Positions 55,196 through 64,000 of a DNA stretch of 64,000 bases are shown here, piece by piece. Each line of letters opens with the position of its first letter. Position 1 is the stretch's first letter. A program made the position numbers and the translations under genes. A model generated the notes under the pieces. The model did not search any database, had not been told where the DNA came from, and saw only the letters and a list, made by a program, of their open reading frames with translations. The stretch comes from Tamaricihabitans halophyticus (GTDB lineage: Bacteria; Actinomycetota; Actinomycetes; Mycobacteriales; Pseudonocardiaceae): positions 46,543 through 110,542 of the forward strand of contig NZ_SLXQ01000016.1 of NCBI RefSeq assembly GCF_004340875.1, written 5' to 3'.

Positions 55196-55897
55196 TCAGC
55201 TTCGCGTGCCGGGTGGGCGTAGTACCGCGAACGGATCGGTGACCTGCATACCGTGTTCGGTGAAGCGGAACAGCGCGGCGGGACGCCCGCCGGTTCGACC
55301 CGGTCTGGCCGCCTCTCCGGTGGGTTCGAGCAGACCACGACGGGCGAGCACCCGTTGCAGATTGGTCGCGGACACCCGGTAACCCAGCGCGGCCGAGTAC
55401 AGCTCACGCAGCGCCGAGATGGTGAACTGGGGTGGCGCGAGCGCGAAGCCGATATTGGTGTAGGAGAGCTTGGCGCGCAGCCGGTCGCGCGCGTCGAACA
55501 CGATCCGCTGGTGGTCGAACGCGGTCGCGGGCAACGCGTCGACCGGATGCCAGGCGGTATCCGACGGGATCGCCGGGTCGTTGTCCGAGGGCACCAGCCC
55601 GAGGAAGCCGGTGGCCAGTACCCGATGGCCGGGGACCCGATCCGGCGCACTGAACACGGACAGTTGTTCAACATGCGCCAGCTGTTGCACGTCCACCTTC
55701 TCCATGAGTTGCCGGCGGATGGAGCCTTCCACGTCCTCGGTCGCGCACAGTTCGCCACCGGGCAGCGACCACCGGTGCCGATGCGGCTCCTGAGCCCGTT
55801 GCCAGAGCAGGACCCGCAGTGATCCCGCTCGCACTTGCAGCACCGCGGCCAGCACCGCATGGCGAAACGGGGTGGGTTCGGTGGTAGTATCCGACAT
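55196..55897 (-). CDS. nrtR: NrtR-type Nudix-related transcriptional regulator of NAD synthesis
   Basis: From ATG 55897 the protein has 233 residues; the frame beyond it is not coding, as it covers the operator. The N-terminal half is Nudix-like, but its Nudix box is degraded: PGGELCATEDVEGSIRRQLMEKVD lacks the REUxEE pattern. This is expected for NrtR proteins that bind ADP-ribose without hydrolysing it. The C-terminal half is a winged helix with ISALRELYSAALGYRVSATNLQRVLARRGLLEP. It is divergent from nadABC with a palindrome between, and probably represses both directions. Confidence 0.88.
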   Translation of the reverse strand: MSDTTTEPTPFRHAVLAAVLQVRAGSLRVLLWQRAQEPHRHRWSLPGGELCATEDVEGSIRRQLMEKVDVQQLAHVEQLSVFSAPDRVPGHRVLATGFLGLVPSDNDPAIPSDTAWHPVDALPATAFDHQRIVFDARDRLRAKLSYTNIGFALAPPQFTISALRELYSAALGYRVSATNLQRVLARRGLLEPTGEAARPGRTGGRPAALFRFTEHGMQVTDPFAVLRPPGTRS

Positions 55898-55920
55898 GTT
55901 TTCGATTATAAGGCGAAAAC
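55898..55920. promoter_or_regulatory. NrtR operator overlapping the nrtR promoter
   Basis: Perfect palindrome GTTTTCG-N9-CGAAAAC between nrtR and nadA. On the minus strand its centre contains TATAAT (55910-55905), and the nrtR ATG follows the palindrome directly. The nrtR mRNA is then probably leaderless and autorepressed. nadA lies 60 bp away on the other side with its own ribosome site GAGGAGGAG. Confidence 0.8.
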
Positions 55921-55980
55921 CTAGGGATCGAGAACCGGGGTCGCCACGGGCGGCCACGAACCAACGACGAGGAGGAGTCG

Positions 55981-56979
55981 ATGGCGGCGACAACCGAGAC
56001 GGCTACCGCCACGCGACCGGATACCGCCTGGCGGGACGAGATTCGTCGACTGGCCGCCGAGCGGGACGCGGTGCTGCTCGCGCATAACTACCAGTTGCCG
56101 GAGATCCAGGAGGTAGCCGATCACACCGGCGACTCGCTAGCGCTGAGCCGGATCGCCGCGGAATCCGAGGCATCGGTGATCGTCTTCTGCGGCGTGCACT
56201 TCATGGCCGAGACCGCGAAGATTCTCAGTCCGGACAAGACGGTACTCATCCCGGATGCCCGTGCCGGCTGCTCGCTCGCGGACTCGATCGACGGCGCGCA
56301 GCTGCGCGACTGGAAGGCCGAGCATCCCGACGCGGTTGTCGTGTCCTATGTGAACACGACAGCGGAAGTCAAGGCGGAGACCGATATCTGCTGCACGTCC
56401 TCGAACGCGGTCGATGTGGTGCGCTCGATTCCCGCGGAGCGCGAGGTGCTGTTCTGTCCTGATCAGTTTCTTGGGGCGCATGTCAAACGGGAGACCGGCA
56501 GGGAGAACCTGCACGTGTGGGCGGGTGAATGCCATGTGCACGCGGGAATCAACGGCCCAGAGCTCGCCGAACGGGCCGCGTCGGTCCCGGACGCGGATCT
56601 GTTCATCCACCCGGAATGCGGCTGCGCTACCTCGGCGCTCTACCTCGCGGGCGCCGGCACGGTGCCGGCCGAGAAAGTGAAGATCCTGTCCACAGGGGAT
56701 ATGGTCACGGCGGCGCGGGAGACGGAGGCTAGCTCGGTGCTCGTGGCGACCGAGATCGGAATGCTGCATCAGCTGCGCAAGGCCGCTCCGGAGATCGACT
56801 TCCAGGCGGTGAACGAGCGAGCCTCCTGCCGCTATATGAAGATGATTACCGCGGATGCGCTGCTGCGCTGCCTGCGGGACGGTACGGACGAGGTGCGGGT
56901 CGATGCGGCGACCGCGCAACGCGCGCGGGACGCGGTCCGCAGGATGATCGCCATCGGTCAGCCTGGTGGTGGCGAATGA
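55981..56979 (+). CDS. nadA: quinolinate synthase NadA
   Basis: [4Fe-4S] enzyme condensing iminoaspartate with dihydroxyacetone phosphate to quinolinate. It has 332 residues. Family blocks include [46 protein letters not shown] (a cluster Cys, Cys97), [27 protein letters not shown] and FIHPECGC. First gene of nadABC; its stop overlaps the nadB ATG. Probably repressed by NrtR. Confidence 0.96.
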   Translation: MAATTETATATRPDTAWRDEIRRLAAERDAVLLAHNYQLPEIQEVADHTGDSLALSRIAAESEASVIVFCGVHFMAETAKILSPDKTVLIPDARAGCSLADSIDGAQLRDWKAEHPDAVVVSYVNTTAEVKAETDICCTSSNAVDVVRSIPAEREVLFCPDQFLGAHVKRETGRENLHVWAGECHVHAGINGPELAERAASVPDADLFIHPECGCATSALYLAGAGTVPAEKVKILSTGDMVTAARETEASSVLVATEIGMLHQLRKAAPEIDFQAVNERASCRYMKMITADALLRCLRDGTDEVRVDAATAQRARDAVRRMIAIGQPGGGE

Positions 56980-58631
56980 CGGATCCGCGCTGGGAGACCG
57001 CGGCCGATCTGATCGTGGTCGGCTCGGGCGTGGCCGGGCTGACCGCCGCGCTGCGGGCACGGGAACGCGGGCTGCGGGTGCTGGTGGTGACCAAGGCCGA
57101 GGTGACCGAGGGCAACACCCGTCTGGCGCAGGGCGGGGTTGCCGTGGTGCTGCCGGACGCCCCCAGTCGGGATGAACGGGGTCAGGATGAATGGGGCCAG
57201 GGTGATCGGGGCCAGCGGGATTCGGTCGAGGCGCATATCGCCGATACGGTGACCGCGGGAGCCGGGTTGTGCGCTCCCGCCGCCGTTCGGGAGATCATCA
57301 GTGCCGGCCCTTCGGCGGTCACCGCGCTACGCGAGCTGGGCGCGCGGTTCGATATCGGGACGGACGGCTCGCTGGCACGCACGCGAGAGGGCGGTCACCG
57401 GGCTTTCCGGGTGATCCACGCTGGCGGCGATGCCACCGGTGCCGAGATATCCCGCGCGTTGACCGATGCCGCGCGCGCCGGTGGGTTGCCGGTGCTCGAA
57501 CGGCATACCGCGGTGGATCTGTTGCGTACGCCGACCGGCGCGGTGGGTGGCCTGTGGGTGTTGGACGCGGACGGCGTGCCGGGAATCCTGCGCGCACCGG
57601 CCGTGCTGCTCGCCACCGGCGGTTTCGGCCAGCTTTACCAGGCGACCAGTAACCCGGAGCTGGCTACAGGGGACGGTCTCGCGCTCGCGCTGCGGGCTGG
57701 CGCGGTCGCCGCCGACCTGGAATTCGTGCAGTTTCACCCCACCGTCCTGTTCGCGGAAGGGGCCACCGGACGCCGCCCACTGATCACCGAGGCGGTGCGT
57801 GGCGAAGGAGCGGTGCTGGTGGACGCGGCGGGCGCGCCGGTGATGACCGGCGTGCATCCGCTCGGTGATCTGGCGCCACGGGACGTGGTGGCCAAGGCGA
57901 TCAGCCGGCGCATGGCCGAAAGTGGCGGCACGCACGTCTACCTGGACGCGACCATGGTCCCGTCGTTTCGCGAACGGTTTCCCACGGTATCCGCGGCCTG
58001 CGCCGCCGCCGGTATCGATCCGCGCGCGGAACCCATTCCGGTTGCCCCGGCGGCACATTTCGCCTGCGGTGGGCTCCGCGCCTCCGTAGCCGGGCGAACC
58101 GAGTTGACCGGGTTGTACGCGGCAGGTGAGGTCGCTCGAACCGGGCTACATGGCGCGAATCGCTTGGCGTCCAACAGTTTGCTCGAGGGCATGGTGGTCG
58201 GCCGCGGCGCGGCCGAGGCGGTGGCCGCCGACAGGGCGAGCGGCATACTCGGCGACCCGCGCCTTGCGGAGGTCACGCCACCGCCGGCGATGCCCATCGC
58301 GGACCGGGCGATCGTGCAGCGCCTGCTGAGCAGGCATGCGGCGATCGGGCGGGATGCGGCAGGACTGGCCGAAGCCGCGGAACGGATCGTCGGCGCCACG
58401 GTGGTGCGCCAACCAAGCACCCGTACAGCGGTGGAAGACGCGGCGTTGAGCCTGGTCGCCCGCACGTTGTTGTTCGCGGCCGCGGAGCGCGCCGAGTCCA
58501 GGGGCGCGCATGTGCGTCTCGACTATCCGGATACCGACGATGCGCGATTCGCGCGCAGCCAGGAGGTCCGGCTGGACGTGTCCGGTCGGCCGATCGCGAC
58601 AAGGCTCGAATCCGCGCGGAGCGTGGCATGA
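56976..58631 (+). CDS. nadB: L-aspartate oxidase NadB
   Basis: FAD enzyme oxidising L-aspartate to iminoaspartate for NadA. Of 551 residues, the N-terminal dinucleotide-binding loop is [13 protein letters not shown]. The stretch [15 protein letters not shown], the VQFHPTVLF region, the active-site loop [15 protein letters not shown] and [27 protein letters not shown] are typical. A short repetitive insert of four DEWGQ/DRGQ-like units follows residue ~55. ATGA overlaps link it with nadA and nadC. Confidence 0.95.
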   Translation: MTDPRWETAADLIVVGSGVAGLTAALRARERGLRVLVVTKAEVTEGNTRLAQGGVAVVLPDAPSRDERGQDEWGQGDRGQRDSVEAHIADTVTAGAGLCAPAAVREIISAGPSAVTALRELGARFDIGTDGSLARTREGGHRAFRVIHAGGDATGAEISRALTDAARAGGLPVLERHTAVDLLRTPTGAVGGLWVLDADGVPGILRAPAVLLATGGFGQLYQATSNPELATGDGLALALRAGAVAADLEFVQFHPTVLFAEGATGRRPLITEAVRGEGAVLVDAAGAPVMTGVHPLGDLAPRDVVAKAISRRMAESGGTHVYLDATMVPSFRERFPTVSAACAAAGIDPRAEPIPVAPAAHFACGGLRASVAGRTELTGLYAAGEVARTGLHGANRLASNSLLEGMVVGRGAAEAVAADRASGILGDPRLAEVTPPPAMPIADRAIVQRLLSRHAAIGRDAAGLAEAAERIVGATVVRQPSTRTAVEDAALSLVARTLLFAAAERAESRGAHVRLDYPDTDDARFARSQEVRLDVSGRPIATRLESARSVA

Positions 58632-59500
58632 CTGAGATGGCGCCCGAGATCCACGCCCCGAGCAGTCAGGACGTGCACGATGTGGTGCACGCGGCACTCG
58701 CCGAGGACCTGCGCTACGGCCCGGACGTGACCACCGCGGCCACCGTTGCCGCGGACACCGTCGCGCGCGCCGAGTTCACCCCGCGCGCCGCGGGCGTGCT
58801 CGCCGGGATTCCCGTGCTGCACGCGGTACTCGACGCGGTGCTACCCGGTGCGTACGAGGTATGCGCGGCTCGGCGGGATGGCGATCGACTGGTCCGCGGC
58901 GAACCCGCGCTGGTGGTCCGCGGTCGGGTGCGGGAGCTACTGACCGCTGAGCGCACCGCGCTGAACCTGGTGTCGCAATTATCCGGAGTGGCGACGGCCA
59001 CCGCCGAATGGGTGGCCGCGGTCGCCGGCACCGGCTGCGCGATCAGGGACACCCGTAAAACCGTGCCGGGGCTACGCGCGCTGCAGAAATACGCCGTGCG
59101 ATGCGGCGGCGGCGTGAACCACCGGCTCGGGCTTGGCGACGCCATCCTGATCAAGGACAACCACGTGGCCGCGGCCGGCTCCGTGGTGGCCGCCTTGCGC
59201 GCCGCACGTGCGTACGCGCCGGAGCTGCGCTGTGAGGTCGAAGTGGACACCATCGATCAGCTCCGGCAGGTACTCGAAGCCGGAGCCGACGAAGTCCTGC
59301 TGGACAACTTCAGTCCCGCCGGCTGCGCGGAGGCCGTGCGGCTGCGGGACGCGATCTCCGCACGGACCACGTTGGAGGCATCGGGCGGGCTGCGACTCGT
59401 GGACGCGATGGCTTTCGCGGAGTCCGGTGTGGACTATCTCGCGGTTGGCGCGCTGACGCATTCGGCGTCAGTGCTGGACATTGGCCTCGATCTGCACTGA
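58628..59500 (+). CDS. nadC: nicotinate-nucleotide pyrophosphorylase NadC
   Basis: Quinolinate phosphoribosyltransferase giving nicotinate mononucleotide. It has 290 residues, with ALAEDLRYGPDVTT, LLTAERTALNLVSQLSGVAT, RDTRKTVPGLR, KYAVRCGGGVNHR, LIKDNHVAA and the C-terminal EASGGLRL region. It completes the NrtR-controlled de novo NAD operon. The stop lies inside a small inverted repeat. Confidence 0.96.
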   Translation: MTEMAPEIHAPSSQDVHDVVHAALAEDLRYGPDVTTAATVAADTVARAEFTPRAAGVLAGIPVLHAVLDAVLPGAYEVCAARRDGDRLVRGEPALVVRGRVRELLTAERTALNLVSQLSGVATATAEWVAAVAGTGCAIRDTRKTVPGLRALQKYAVRCGGGVNHRLGLGDAILIKDNHVAAAGSVVAALRAARAYAPELRCEVEVDTIDQLRQVLEAGADEVLLDNFSPAGCAEAVRLRDAISARTTLEASGGLRLVDAMAFAESGVDYLAVGALTHSASVLDIGLDLH

Positions 59501-59512
59501 CATCACAGTGCA
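59493..59512. terminator. short hairpin at the end of nadC
   Basis: TGCACTG and CAGTGCA form a perfect 7-bp stem with a six-base loop spanning the nadC stop, between convergent genes. Weak but well placed. Confidence 0.35.
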
Positions 59513-59539
59513 AGCGCGGGACCAAAGCCCAAGCGTGGC

Positions 59540-60352
59540 TCAGAGTCGGCGATTGGCCAGTACCGCGATAGTTTCCCTGGCGCGCTCGGCTACGGCCGTG
59601 TCGATATCCGCGACCAGTACGTTCGGTGCGGCGCCCAGCTGGGCGTGGACTCGACCGAACGGGTCCGCGATGGTGGAGAACCCGATTCCGGTCGGTGCCG
59701 TCCCGCTCGGCTCGATACCCGAGGCGCGCGGATCGGCCTGACCGCAACCAATCACCCAGCAGCCACTGTCCAAACCGCGGGCGCGCACCAGCAGTTCCCA
59801 CTGCTCCCGTTTGCCTTCGCCGGCGCCCCAGGACGTAGGCAGCAGCACGGCGCTGGCACCTCGGTCGGCAAGTGCCCGGAACTGTTCGGGAAACCGCACG
59901 TCGTAACAGGTCGCCACACCCAGTGTCACCCCGTCCACGGAAGTCGTCACCAGTTCGGCACCCGCGGCGACGGTACGCGACTCGGCGAAGCCGAACGCGT
60001 CGTAGAGGTGGATCTTGTCATAGCCACGGTGTTCGCCCAGCCCGGTCACCAGCAGCGTGTTGTACACCCTGCCGTCTTCCGTGGGCGTGAACATCCCCGC
60101 GACCAGCCGAACGCCGTGCGTCTCGGCGATGTCGCGCGCCGCGCTCGCCCAGGCGCCGTCCAACGGCTCGGCGATGTCGCCGAGCGGCACGCCGAAGCGG
60201 CACATGGTCGCCTCGGGAAAGACCACCACGCGCGCGCCGGACTCGGCGGCTTGCCGCACGCCGTCGCCGAGCAGCGCCAGGTTCGCCTCCGGGTCCGTGC
60301 CTGAGGTGATCTGACACACGCCGATCCGCACCGACTGGGCCGTTTCCGTCAT
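59540..60352 (-). CDS. nitrilase-superfamily carbon-nitrogen hydrolase
   Basis: The 270-residue protein starts at ATG 60352, which has GAGGAG about 5 nt upstream (GTG 60358 is the alternative). The catalytic triad of the superfamily is Glu47 (VFPEATM), Lys113 (YDKIHLYD) and Cys149 (GVATCYDVRFPE). The layout resembles omega-amidase/Nit-type enzymes such as Nit1 (deaminated glutathione amidase) more than true nitrilases. It is divergent from an ABC importer operon, whose substrate may be related. Confidence 0.85.
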   Translation of the reverse strand: MTETAQSVRIGVCQITSGTDPEANLALLGDGVRQAAESGARVVVFPEATMCRFGVPLGDIAEPLDGAWASAARDIAETHGVRLVAGMFTPTEDGRVYNTLLVTGLGEHRGYDKIHLYDAFGFAESRTVAAGAELVTTSVDGVTLGVATCYDVRFPEQFRALADRGASAVLLPTSWGAGEGKREQWELLVRARGLDSGCWVIGCGQADPRASGIEPSGTAPTGIGFSTIADPFGRVHAQLGAAPNVLVADIDTAVAERARETIAVLANRRL

Positions 60353-60368
60353 GAGCACTCCTCACTTG

Positions 60369-60398
60369 TTGCCATAGCTTGGCAATAGTCTCTAATCT
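60369..60398 (+). promoter_or_regulatory. leaderless promoter with a palindrome over the -35 box
   Basis: The palindrome TTGCCA-N5-TGGCAA spans 60369-60385. Its left arm can serve as the -35 box, with TAATCT (60393-60398) as -10 at an 18-bp spacing. The predicted start is at or next to ATG 60407, and no ribosome site is present. A protein bound to the palindrome would block this promoter. Confidence 0.5.
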
Positions 60399-60406
60399 TC
60401 GACACC

Positions 60407-61999
60407 ATGCGCTCTCGTGCCATACTGCCCGCCATCGCGATCACGGCCGCCGTAATCGCCGCGGGCTGTACCGCACCAGCCGATCCGGACGACGACCAAA
60501 CTAACGATCCGCGGTCGATGGTGCTTGCCGACTCCTACGAGCCCGATTCGCTCAACCCGCTGCTCGGTTACGCGGCAGAAGGGGCGGCCAAGTTCTACGA
60601 TGGCTTGCTTGCCTTCGACGGTCAGCGTGATCTGCGCCCCGCACTGGCGGACGAACAACCCGAGGTGTCCGCGGACGGCAAGAGCTGGACCGTGTCGCTG
60701 CGTGATGACGTGACCTTCCACGACGGCTCCGAACTCGACGCCGACGATGTCGTGGCCACCTACAACGCGCTGATCGACCCCGCGTACGCCTCCACGCTCA
60801 GCTCCGAGTTCCGGATGCTGGACAAGGTGACGAAGGTCGACGCGAACACCGTCCGGTTCAGTCTGAAGTTCAGCTATGCGGCGTGGCCGGCCAAGATGGT
60901 GTTGGGCATCGTGCCGAGCGAGGCCCTGCGGAACAAGGCTCCGCTCGAGGACTCCGCGCTGAACTCCGAGCCGGTAGGTACCGGGCCATACAAACTCGTC
61001 GACTGGCGCAAGGGTGACCAGATGGTCTGGGAAGCCAACCCCGACTACTGGGGCGGCGTGCCCAAGATCAGCGAGATCACCGTGGTGTTCGCGCCCGACG
61101 ACAACACCAGGGCGCAGCGGATGCAAAGTGGTGAGTTCGACGGCACGGTACTCCCGCCGACGCTGGCGAAGAGTTTCGAGGATTCCGACACCTACCGCAC
61201 CGTTTACCACAAGTCCGCCGACTTCCGTTCGATCACCTTGCCGAGCGACCATCCGGTCACCGGCGATTCCGCGGTGCGCGAGGCACTGAACCTCGCGGTG
61301 GACCGCCAAGCCATGGTCGACGGCCTACTCGGCGGGCACGGCTCGCCGGCGTCCACACCGTTCAGTCCGGCATTGCCGGAGTTCGTCGAACCGGAGGCGA
61401 CGTTCGATCACGACGTGGCGGAAGCCGAACGGATTCTGGACGAAGCGGGTTGGCGTGCCGGCGACGATGGAGTCCGCGCCAAGGGCGGCCAGCGGGCGGC
61501 GTTCACCGTGATGTACTTCGCGGACGACAGTCTCCGTAAGGAGCTGGCACAGGCGTTCGCCTCCGATGCGAAGGACATCGGTATCGAGGTCGAACTGGCC
61601 GGATTGGATCGCACCGCGGTGCAGCCACGGTTGGCGAAGGACGCGATCGTGCTCGGCGGCGGCAACCCGATCGATCCGGACCCGCAGGCCTACGACGCGC
61701 TGCACTCCAGCCGCGCCGGCGACGGCTACGCCAATCCGGGGCACTACCGCAACGACGAGGTGGATACCGCGCTGGACAGGGCGCGCGGCACCACCGATCC
61801 GGCGCAGCGCGCCGCCTACTACCGCCAGGTGCAGAAGGCATACGTAGCCGACCCCGGACTGGTCTATCTGGTGTTTCTGGAACACGCCTACCTGATGCGC
61901 GAGCGGTGGAGTGGCTACCAGCCCGTCGTTGAGCCGCATACCCACGGCACCACCTGGGGGCCGTGGTGGAACGTGGAGAAGTGGGCGCCGCGCACGTGA
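60407..61999 (+). CDS. family 5 ABC transporter substrate-binding lipoprotein
   Basis: The 530-residue binding protein has a Sec signal and lipobox AAGC (lipidated Cys21). SBP family 5 blocks are WTVSLRDDVTFHDGSELDADDVVATYNAL and PVGTGPYKLVDWRKGD. The sequence differs clearly from the SBP at 31952, so this is a separate importer. It appears to be translated from a leaderless mRNA. The two permeases follow with overlaps; peptides or a metal chelate are possible ligands. Confidence 0.87.
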   Translation: MRSRAILPAIAITAAVIAAGCTAPADPDDDQTNDPRSMVLADSYEPDSLNPLLGYAAEGAAKFYDGLLAFDGQRDLRPALADEQPEVSADGKSWTVSLRDDVTFHDGSELDADDVVATYNALIDPAYASTLSSEFRMLDKVTKVDANTVRFSLKFSYAAWPAKMVLGIVPSEALRNKAPLEDSALNSEPVGTGPYKLVDWRKGDQMVWEANPDYWGGVPKISEITVVFAPDDNTRAQRMQSGEFDGTVLPPTLAKSFEDSDTYRTVYHKSADFRSITLPSDHPVTGDSAVREALNLAVDRQAMVDGLLGGHGSPASTPFSPALPEFVEPEATFDHDVAEAERILDEAGWRAGDDGVRAKGGQRAAFTVMYFADDSLRKELAQAFASDAKDIGIEVELAGLDRTAVQPRLAKDAIVLGGGNPIDPDPQAYDALHSSRAGDGYANPGHYRNDEVDTALDRARGTTDPAQRAAYYRQVQKAYVADPGLVYLVFLEHAYLMRERWSGYQPVVEPHTHGTTWGPWWNVEKWAPRT

Positions 62000-63021
62000 C
62001 CACGCCATCGGTGCAGCCAGCCGGTCCCGCACTGTCCCGGAATACCCGGCGGCGCGCGATACTCGGGTTGATCGCCCGCCGGCTTGCCTTCGCGTTCCCG
62101 GTATGCGGTGTGGTGTTGTTCGGCGTGTTCCTGCTCGCCGCCCTTTCCCCGTTCGACCCGCTCGAGCAGTACTACGGCGTGCGGCTGGAAACGGCAAGCG
62201 AGCAGGACATGGCCAGAGTTCGCGCGGAACTGGGTGTCGACGACCCGGTTCTTGTCCAGTTCGGACACTGGCTCGGCGGGCTGTTCTCCGGCGATCTCGG
62301 TACCAGCCGATCTTTCCGGCAGCCGGTGGCCGAGGTGCTTGCCGAGCGACTGCCGTGGACGGTGTTGTTGTGCGCGGCGGGTTTGCTCGTGGCGATCGTG
62401 CTTTCCGTGACGCTCGGCGTGCTCGCCGCGTGGCGGCAGGGGGGTTGGCTGGACCGGGTGATCACCTCGGTTGGTCACGCCCTCGAGGGAATCCCGCCGT
62501 TCGTGCTCGCGCTGGTCAGCATCGCGGTGTTCGCGCTCGCGCTCGGCTGGTTGCCGGTGGCCGGGCTCACCGACGCAGGCGCCGCGCTTTCGGTCGGCCA
62601 GGTCGCTCGCCATCTCGTGCTGCCCGCCGTGGTCCTGGGTATCTCGCAATCCCCGTGGCTGGTGCTGCATCTGCGGCAGTCGCTGCTCACCGCGTTGACC
62701 GAGGACCATGTGACCGGTGCGCGGGCGCGCGGGCTCAGCGAACGCATGGTCGTGTTGCGACACGCTTTGCCCACCGCGCTACTCCCGCTGATCACGCTGA
62801 TCGGCGTGCGGGTGCCCGAGCTGGTGACCGGGGCGGTGCTTGTCGAAGAGGTGTTCTCCTGGCCGGGGGTGGCCGCGGCGGTCGTGCAGGCAGCGCTCGC
62901 CGTGGATTTCCCACTGCTGGCCATGTTGACGGTGCTCGCTACCGCGGCGACCCTGTTCGGTTCGCTGTTCGCGGACGTGACCACCGCGCTGCTCGACCCG
63001 AGGGTGGCCACCGATGGCTGA
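61996..63021 (+). CDS. ABC transporter permease, DppB/NikB-like
   Basis: GTG 61996 overlaps the binding-protein stop (GTGA) and gives 341 residues; an upstream frame to 61963 is less likely. The N-terminal part has LAALSPFDPLEQYYG and the ELGVDDPVLVQFGHWLGGLFSGDLGTS region of DppB/NikB proteins. The cytoplasmic loop is GARARGLSERMVVLRHALPTAL. The next permease overlaps by 8 bp. Confidence 0.88.
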   Translation: MTTPSVQPAGPALSRNTRRRAILGLIARRLAFAFPVCGVVLFGVFLLAALSPFDPLEQYYGVRLETASEQDMARVRAELGVDDPVLVQFGHWLGGLFSGDLGTSRSFRQPVAEVLAERLPWTVLLCAAGLLVAIVLSVTLGVLAAWRQGGWLDRVITSVGHALEGIPPFVLALVSIAVFALALGWLPVAGLTDAGAALSVGQVARHLVLPAVVLGISQSPWLVLHLRQSLLTALTEDHVTGARARGLSERMVVLRHALPTALLPLITLIGVRVPELVTGAVLVEEVFSWPGVAAAVVQAALAVDFPLLAMLTVLATAATLFGSLFADVTTALLDPRVATDG

Positions 63022-63913
63022 GTTACCGCAGGACTGGCTGGCCGCTGGTCGTGATCGTGCCGGCACGCCACGCGGCGGGCAGCTGGGCACCAGGGCGCGG
63101 CTGCGCACCGTGGTCGGGCTCGGCGGTCTGGTCCTACTGGTGCTTGGCGCGATTCTGCTGCCCTGGCTCGGCGGACTCGATCAGACCAATGTGGACTACT
63201 CCGCGCGGTTCATCGCTCCGGGGGTGGCGCATCCGTTCGGCACCGACGCGAACGGCAATGATCTGTTGCTGCGGTCGTTCGCCGGCTTGCGTGTCTCGTT
63301 ACTCGTCGCCGCGCTCTGCGCGGTGGTATCCACCGTGCTCGGCGCGCTGTTCGGCGCGCTCAGTGGAGCGCTCGGCGGGTGGCCGGACCGGCTGCTGATG
63401 CGCCTGGTCGATACCGTCAACGCGGTACCGCATCTGTTGCTCGGCATCGTGATCGTCGCGCTGTTTCGGGGAAATCTGTGGGCGGTGGTCGCCTCCATCG
63501 CGCTGACGCACTGGACCAGCGTGGCCCGGATCGTGCGTGCCGAAGTGCTCGCGCTGCGCGAGCGTCCGTTCATCGATGCCGCGATTTCCGGCGGCTCCTC
63601 GCGGATACGGGTGCTGCGCAGGCATCTGCTACCGGCCATCGTCGGCCAGGCGGCGATCTCAGCCGTACTACTCCTGCCGCACGCGGTCTGGCACGAGACC
63701 GCATTGAGTTTCCTCGGACTCGGCCTGCCGCCACATCTGGCCAGCATCGGCAACATCCTGACCGATGCTCGGCAGGCGGTACTGCTCGGATCCTGGTGGG
63801 TGGTGGTGTTTCCGGCCCTGCTGCTCGTGTTGACCACCCTCGCGACCTCCGGGATCGCCGCTGGCTGGCGCGACCGGTTGGTGCCCCGACGTCGATCGGA
63901 GCTCGCGCTGTGA
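63014..63913 (+). CDS. ABC transporter permease, DppC/NikC-like
   Basis: The 299-residue second permease has HPFGTDANGNDLLLRSFAGLRVSL, a variant of the usual GTDxxGRD motif with Asn in place of Arg. It also has the loop IDAAISGGSSRIRVLRRHLLPA and ETALSFLGLGLPPHLASIGN. The ATPase genes expected next are not seen before the window ends. Confidence 0.88.
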   Translation: MAELPQDWLAAGRDRAGTPRGGQLGTRARLRTVVGLGGLVLLVLGAILLPWLGGLDQTNVDYSARFIAPGVAHPFGTDANGNDLLLRSFAGLRVSLLVAALCAVVSTVLGALFGALSGALGGWPDRLLMRLVDTVNAVPHLLLGIVIVALFRGNLWAVVASIALTHWTSVARIVRAEVLALRERPFIDAAISGGSSRIRVLRRHLLPAIVGQAAISAVLLLPHAVWHETALSFLGLGLPPHLASIGNILTDARQAVLLGSWWVVVFPALLLVLTTLATSGIAAGWRDRLVPRRRSELAL

Positions 63914-64000
63914 CACCCCTTGTGTCAACCTCAAGATCAGAATTAGGCCGCGATGTGCTGCTGGACGAGGTGTTGAGCGCCGCCGTGCTGGGCTGGGTCG
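63910..64000 (+). CDS. start of an unidentified gene (partial)
   Basis: GTG 63910 overlaps the permease stop (GTGA) and its frame stays open to the edge: MTPLVSTSRSELGRDVLLD and onward. It does not look like the start of an ABC ATPase. A palindrome, TGACAC-N5-GTGTCA (63911-63927), lies over its first codons. The identity is unknown, and the true start may lie beyond the window. Confidence 0.4.
   Translation, partial: MTPLVSTSRSELGRDVLLDEVLSAAVLGWV

Overview
The window is a high-GC actinobacterial chromosome segment. It has no tRNA, rRNA, insertion sequence, phage gene or CRISPR array that I can see. Gene content and order (dcw cluster, sepF-yggT-wag31, Ile T-box before a long ileS, bioA-bioD-bioB-bsaP-DUF2567, then nrtR facing nadABC) point to an actinomycete, most likely of the family Pseudonocardiaceae. 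The family-level call is an inference from memory of gene order, not from a database search.

Region 1 (1-18.6 kb) is cell-wall synthesis and division. It holds the end of an FtsL-like gene, ftsI, murE, murF, mraY, murD, ftsW, murG, murC, ftsQ, ftsZ, pgeF, a yggS-type PLP protein gene, sepF, yggT, wag31 and a small membrane protein gene. Most neighbours overlap by ATGA or GTGA, which suggests one translationally coupled unit. ftsZ is set apart by a 318-bp leader with an inverted repeat.

Region 2 (18.6-31.9 kb) has an FUSC-type membrane protein on the minus strand, ileS behind a T-box leader, and a small poly-aspartate exported protein with a sensor kinase and an OmpR-type regulator. An SLC13-type carrier, a glycerate kinase, a DUF167 gene, and a serine hydrolase-iclR pair follow. 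The regulator operon and the carrier gene carry the same 29-bp upstream element at the same distance from their start codons. This looks like a small regulon.

Region 3 (31.9-41 kb) is an accessory catabolic locus. It holds a five-gene family-5 ABC importer, an ROK protein lacking kinase motifs, a creatininase-family hydrolase and a glucarate-dehydratase-like enolase-superfamily enzyme. It is closed by a strong terminator and a secreted M28 aminopeptidase.

Region 4 (41-50.4 kb) is mixed housekeeping: a cation/proton antiporter, a cysteine-desulfurase-like gene under a SAM-IV riboswitch, lspA, rluD, a TetR regulator facing an alpha/beta hydrolase, a VC0807-type membrane protein, a winged-helix protein with a proline-rich linker, a kinase-like protein without a P-loop, and a GNAT enzyme.

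Region 5 (50.4-60.4 kb) makes cofactors: biotin (bioA, bioD, bioB, bsaP; no bioF) and NAD (nrtR divergent from nadA-nadB-nadC, with an operator between them). A nitrilase-family gene follows.

Region 6 (60.4-64 kb) is a second family-5 ABC importer (binding protein and two permeases), apparently leaderless, with a palindrome over its -35 box. The window ends inside the next gene.
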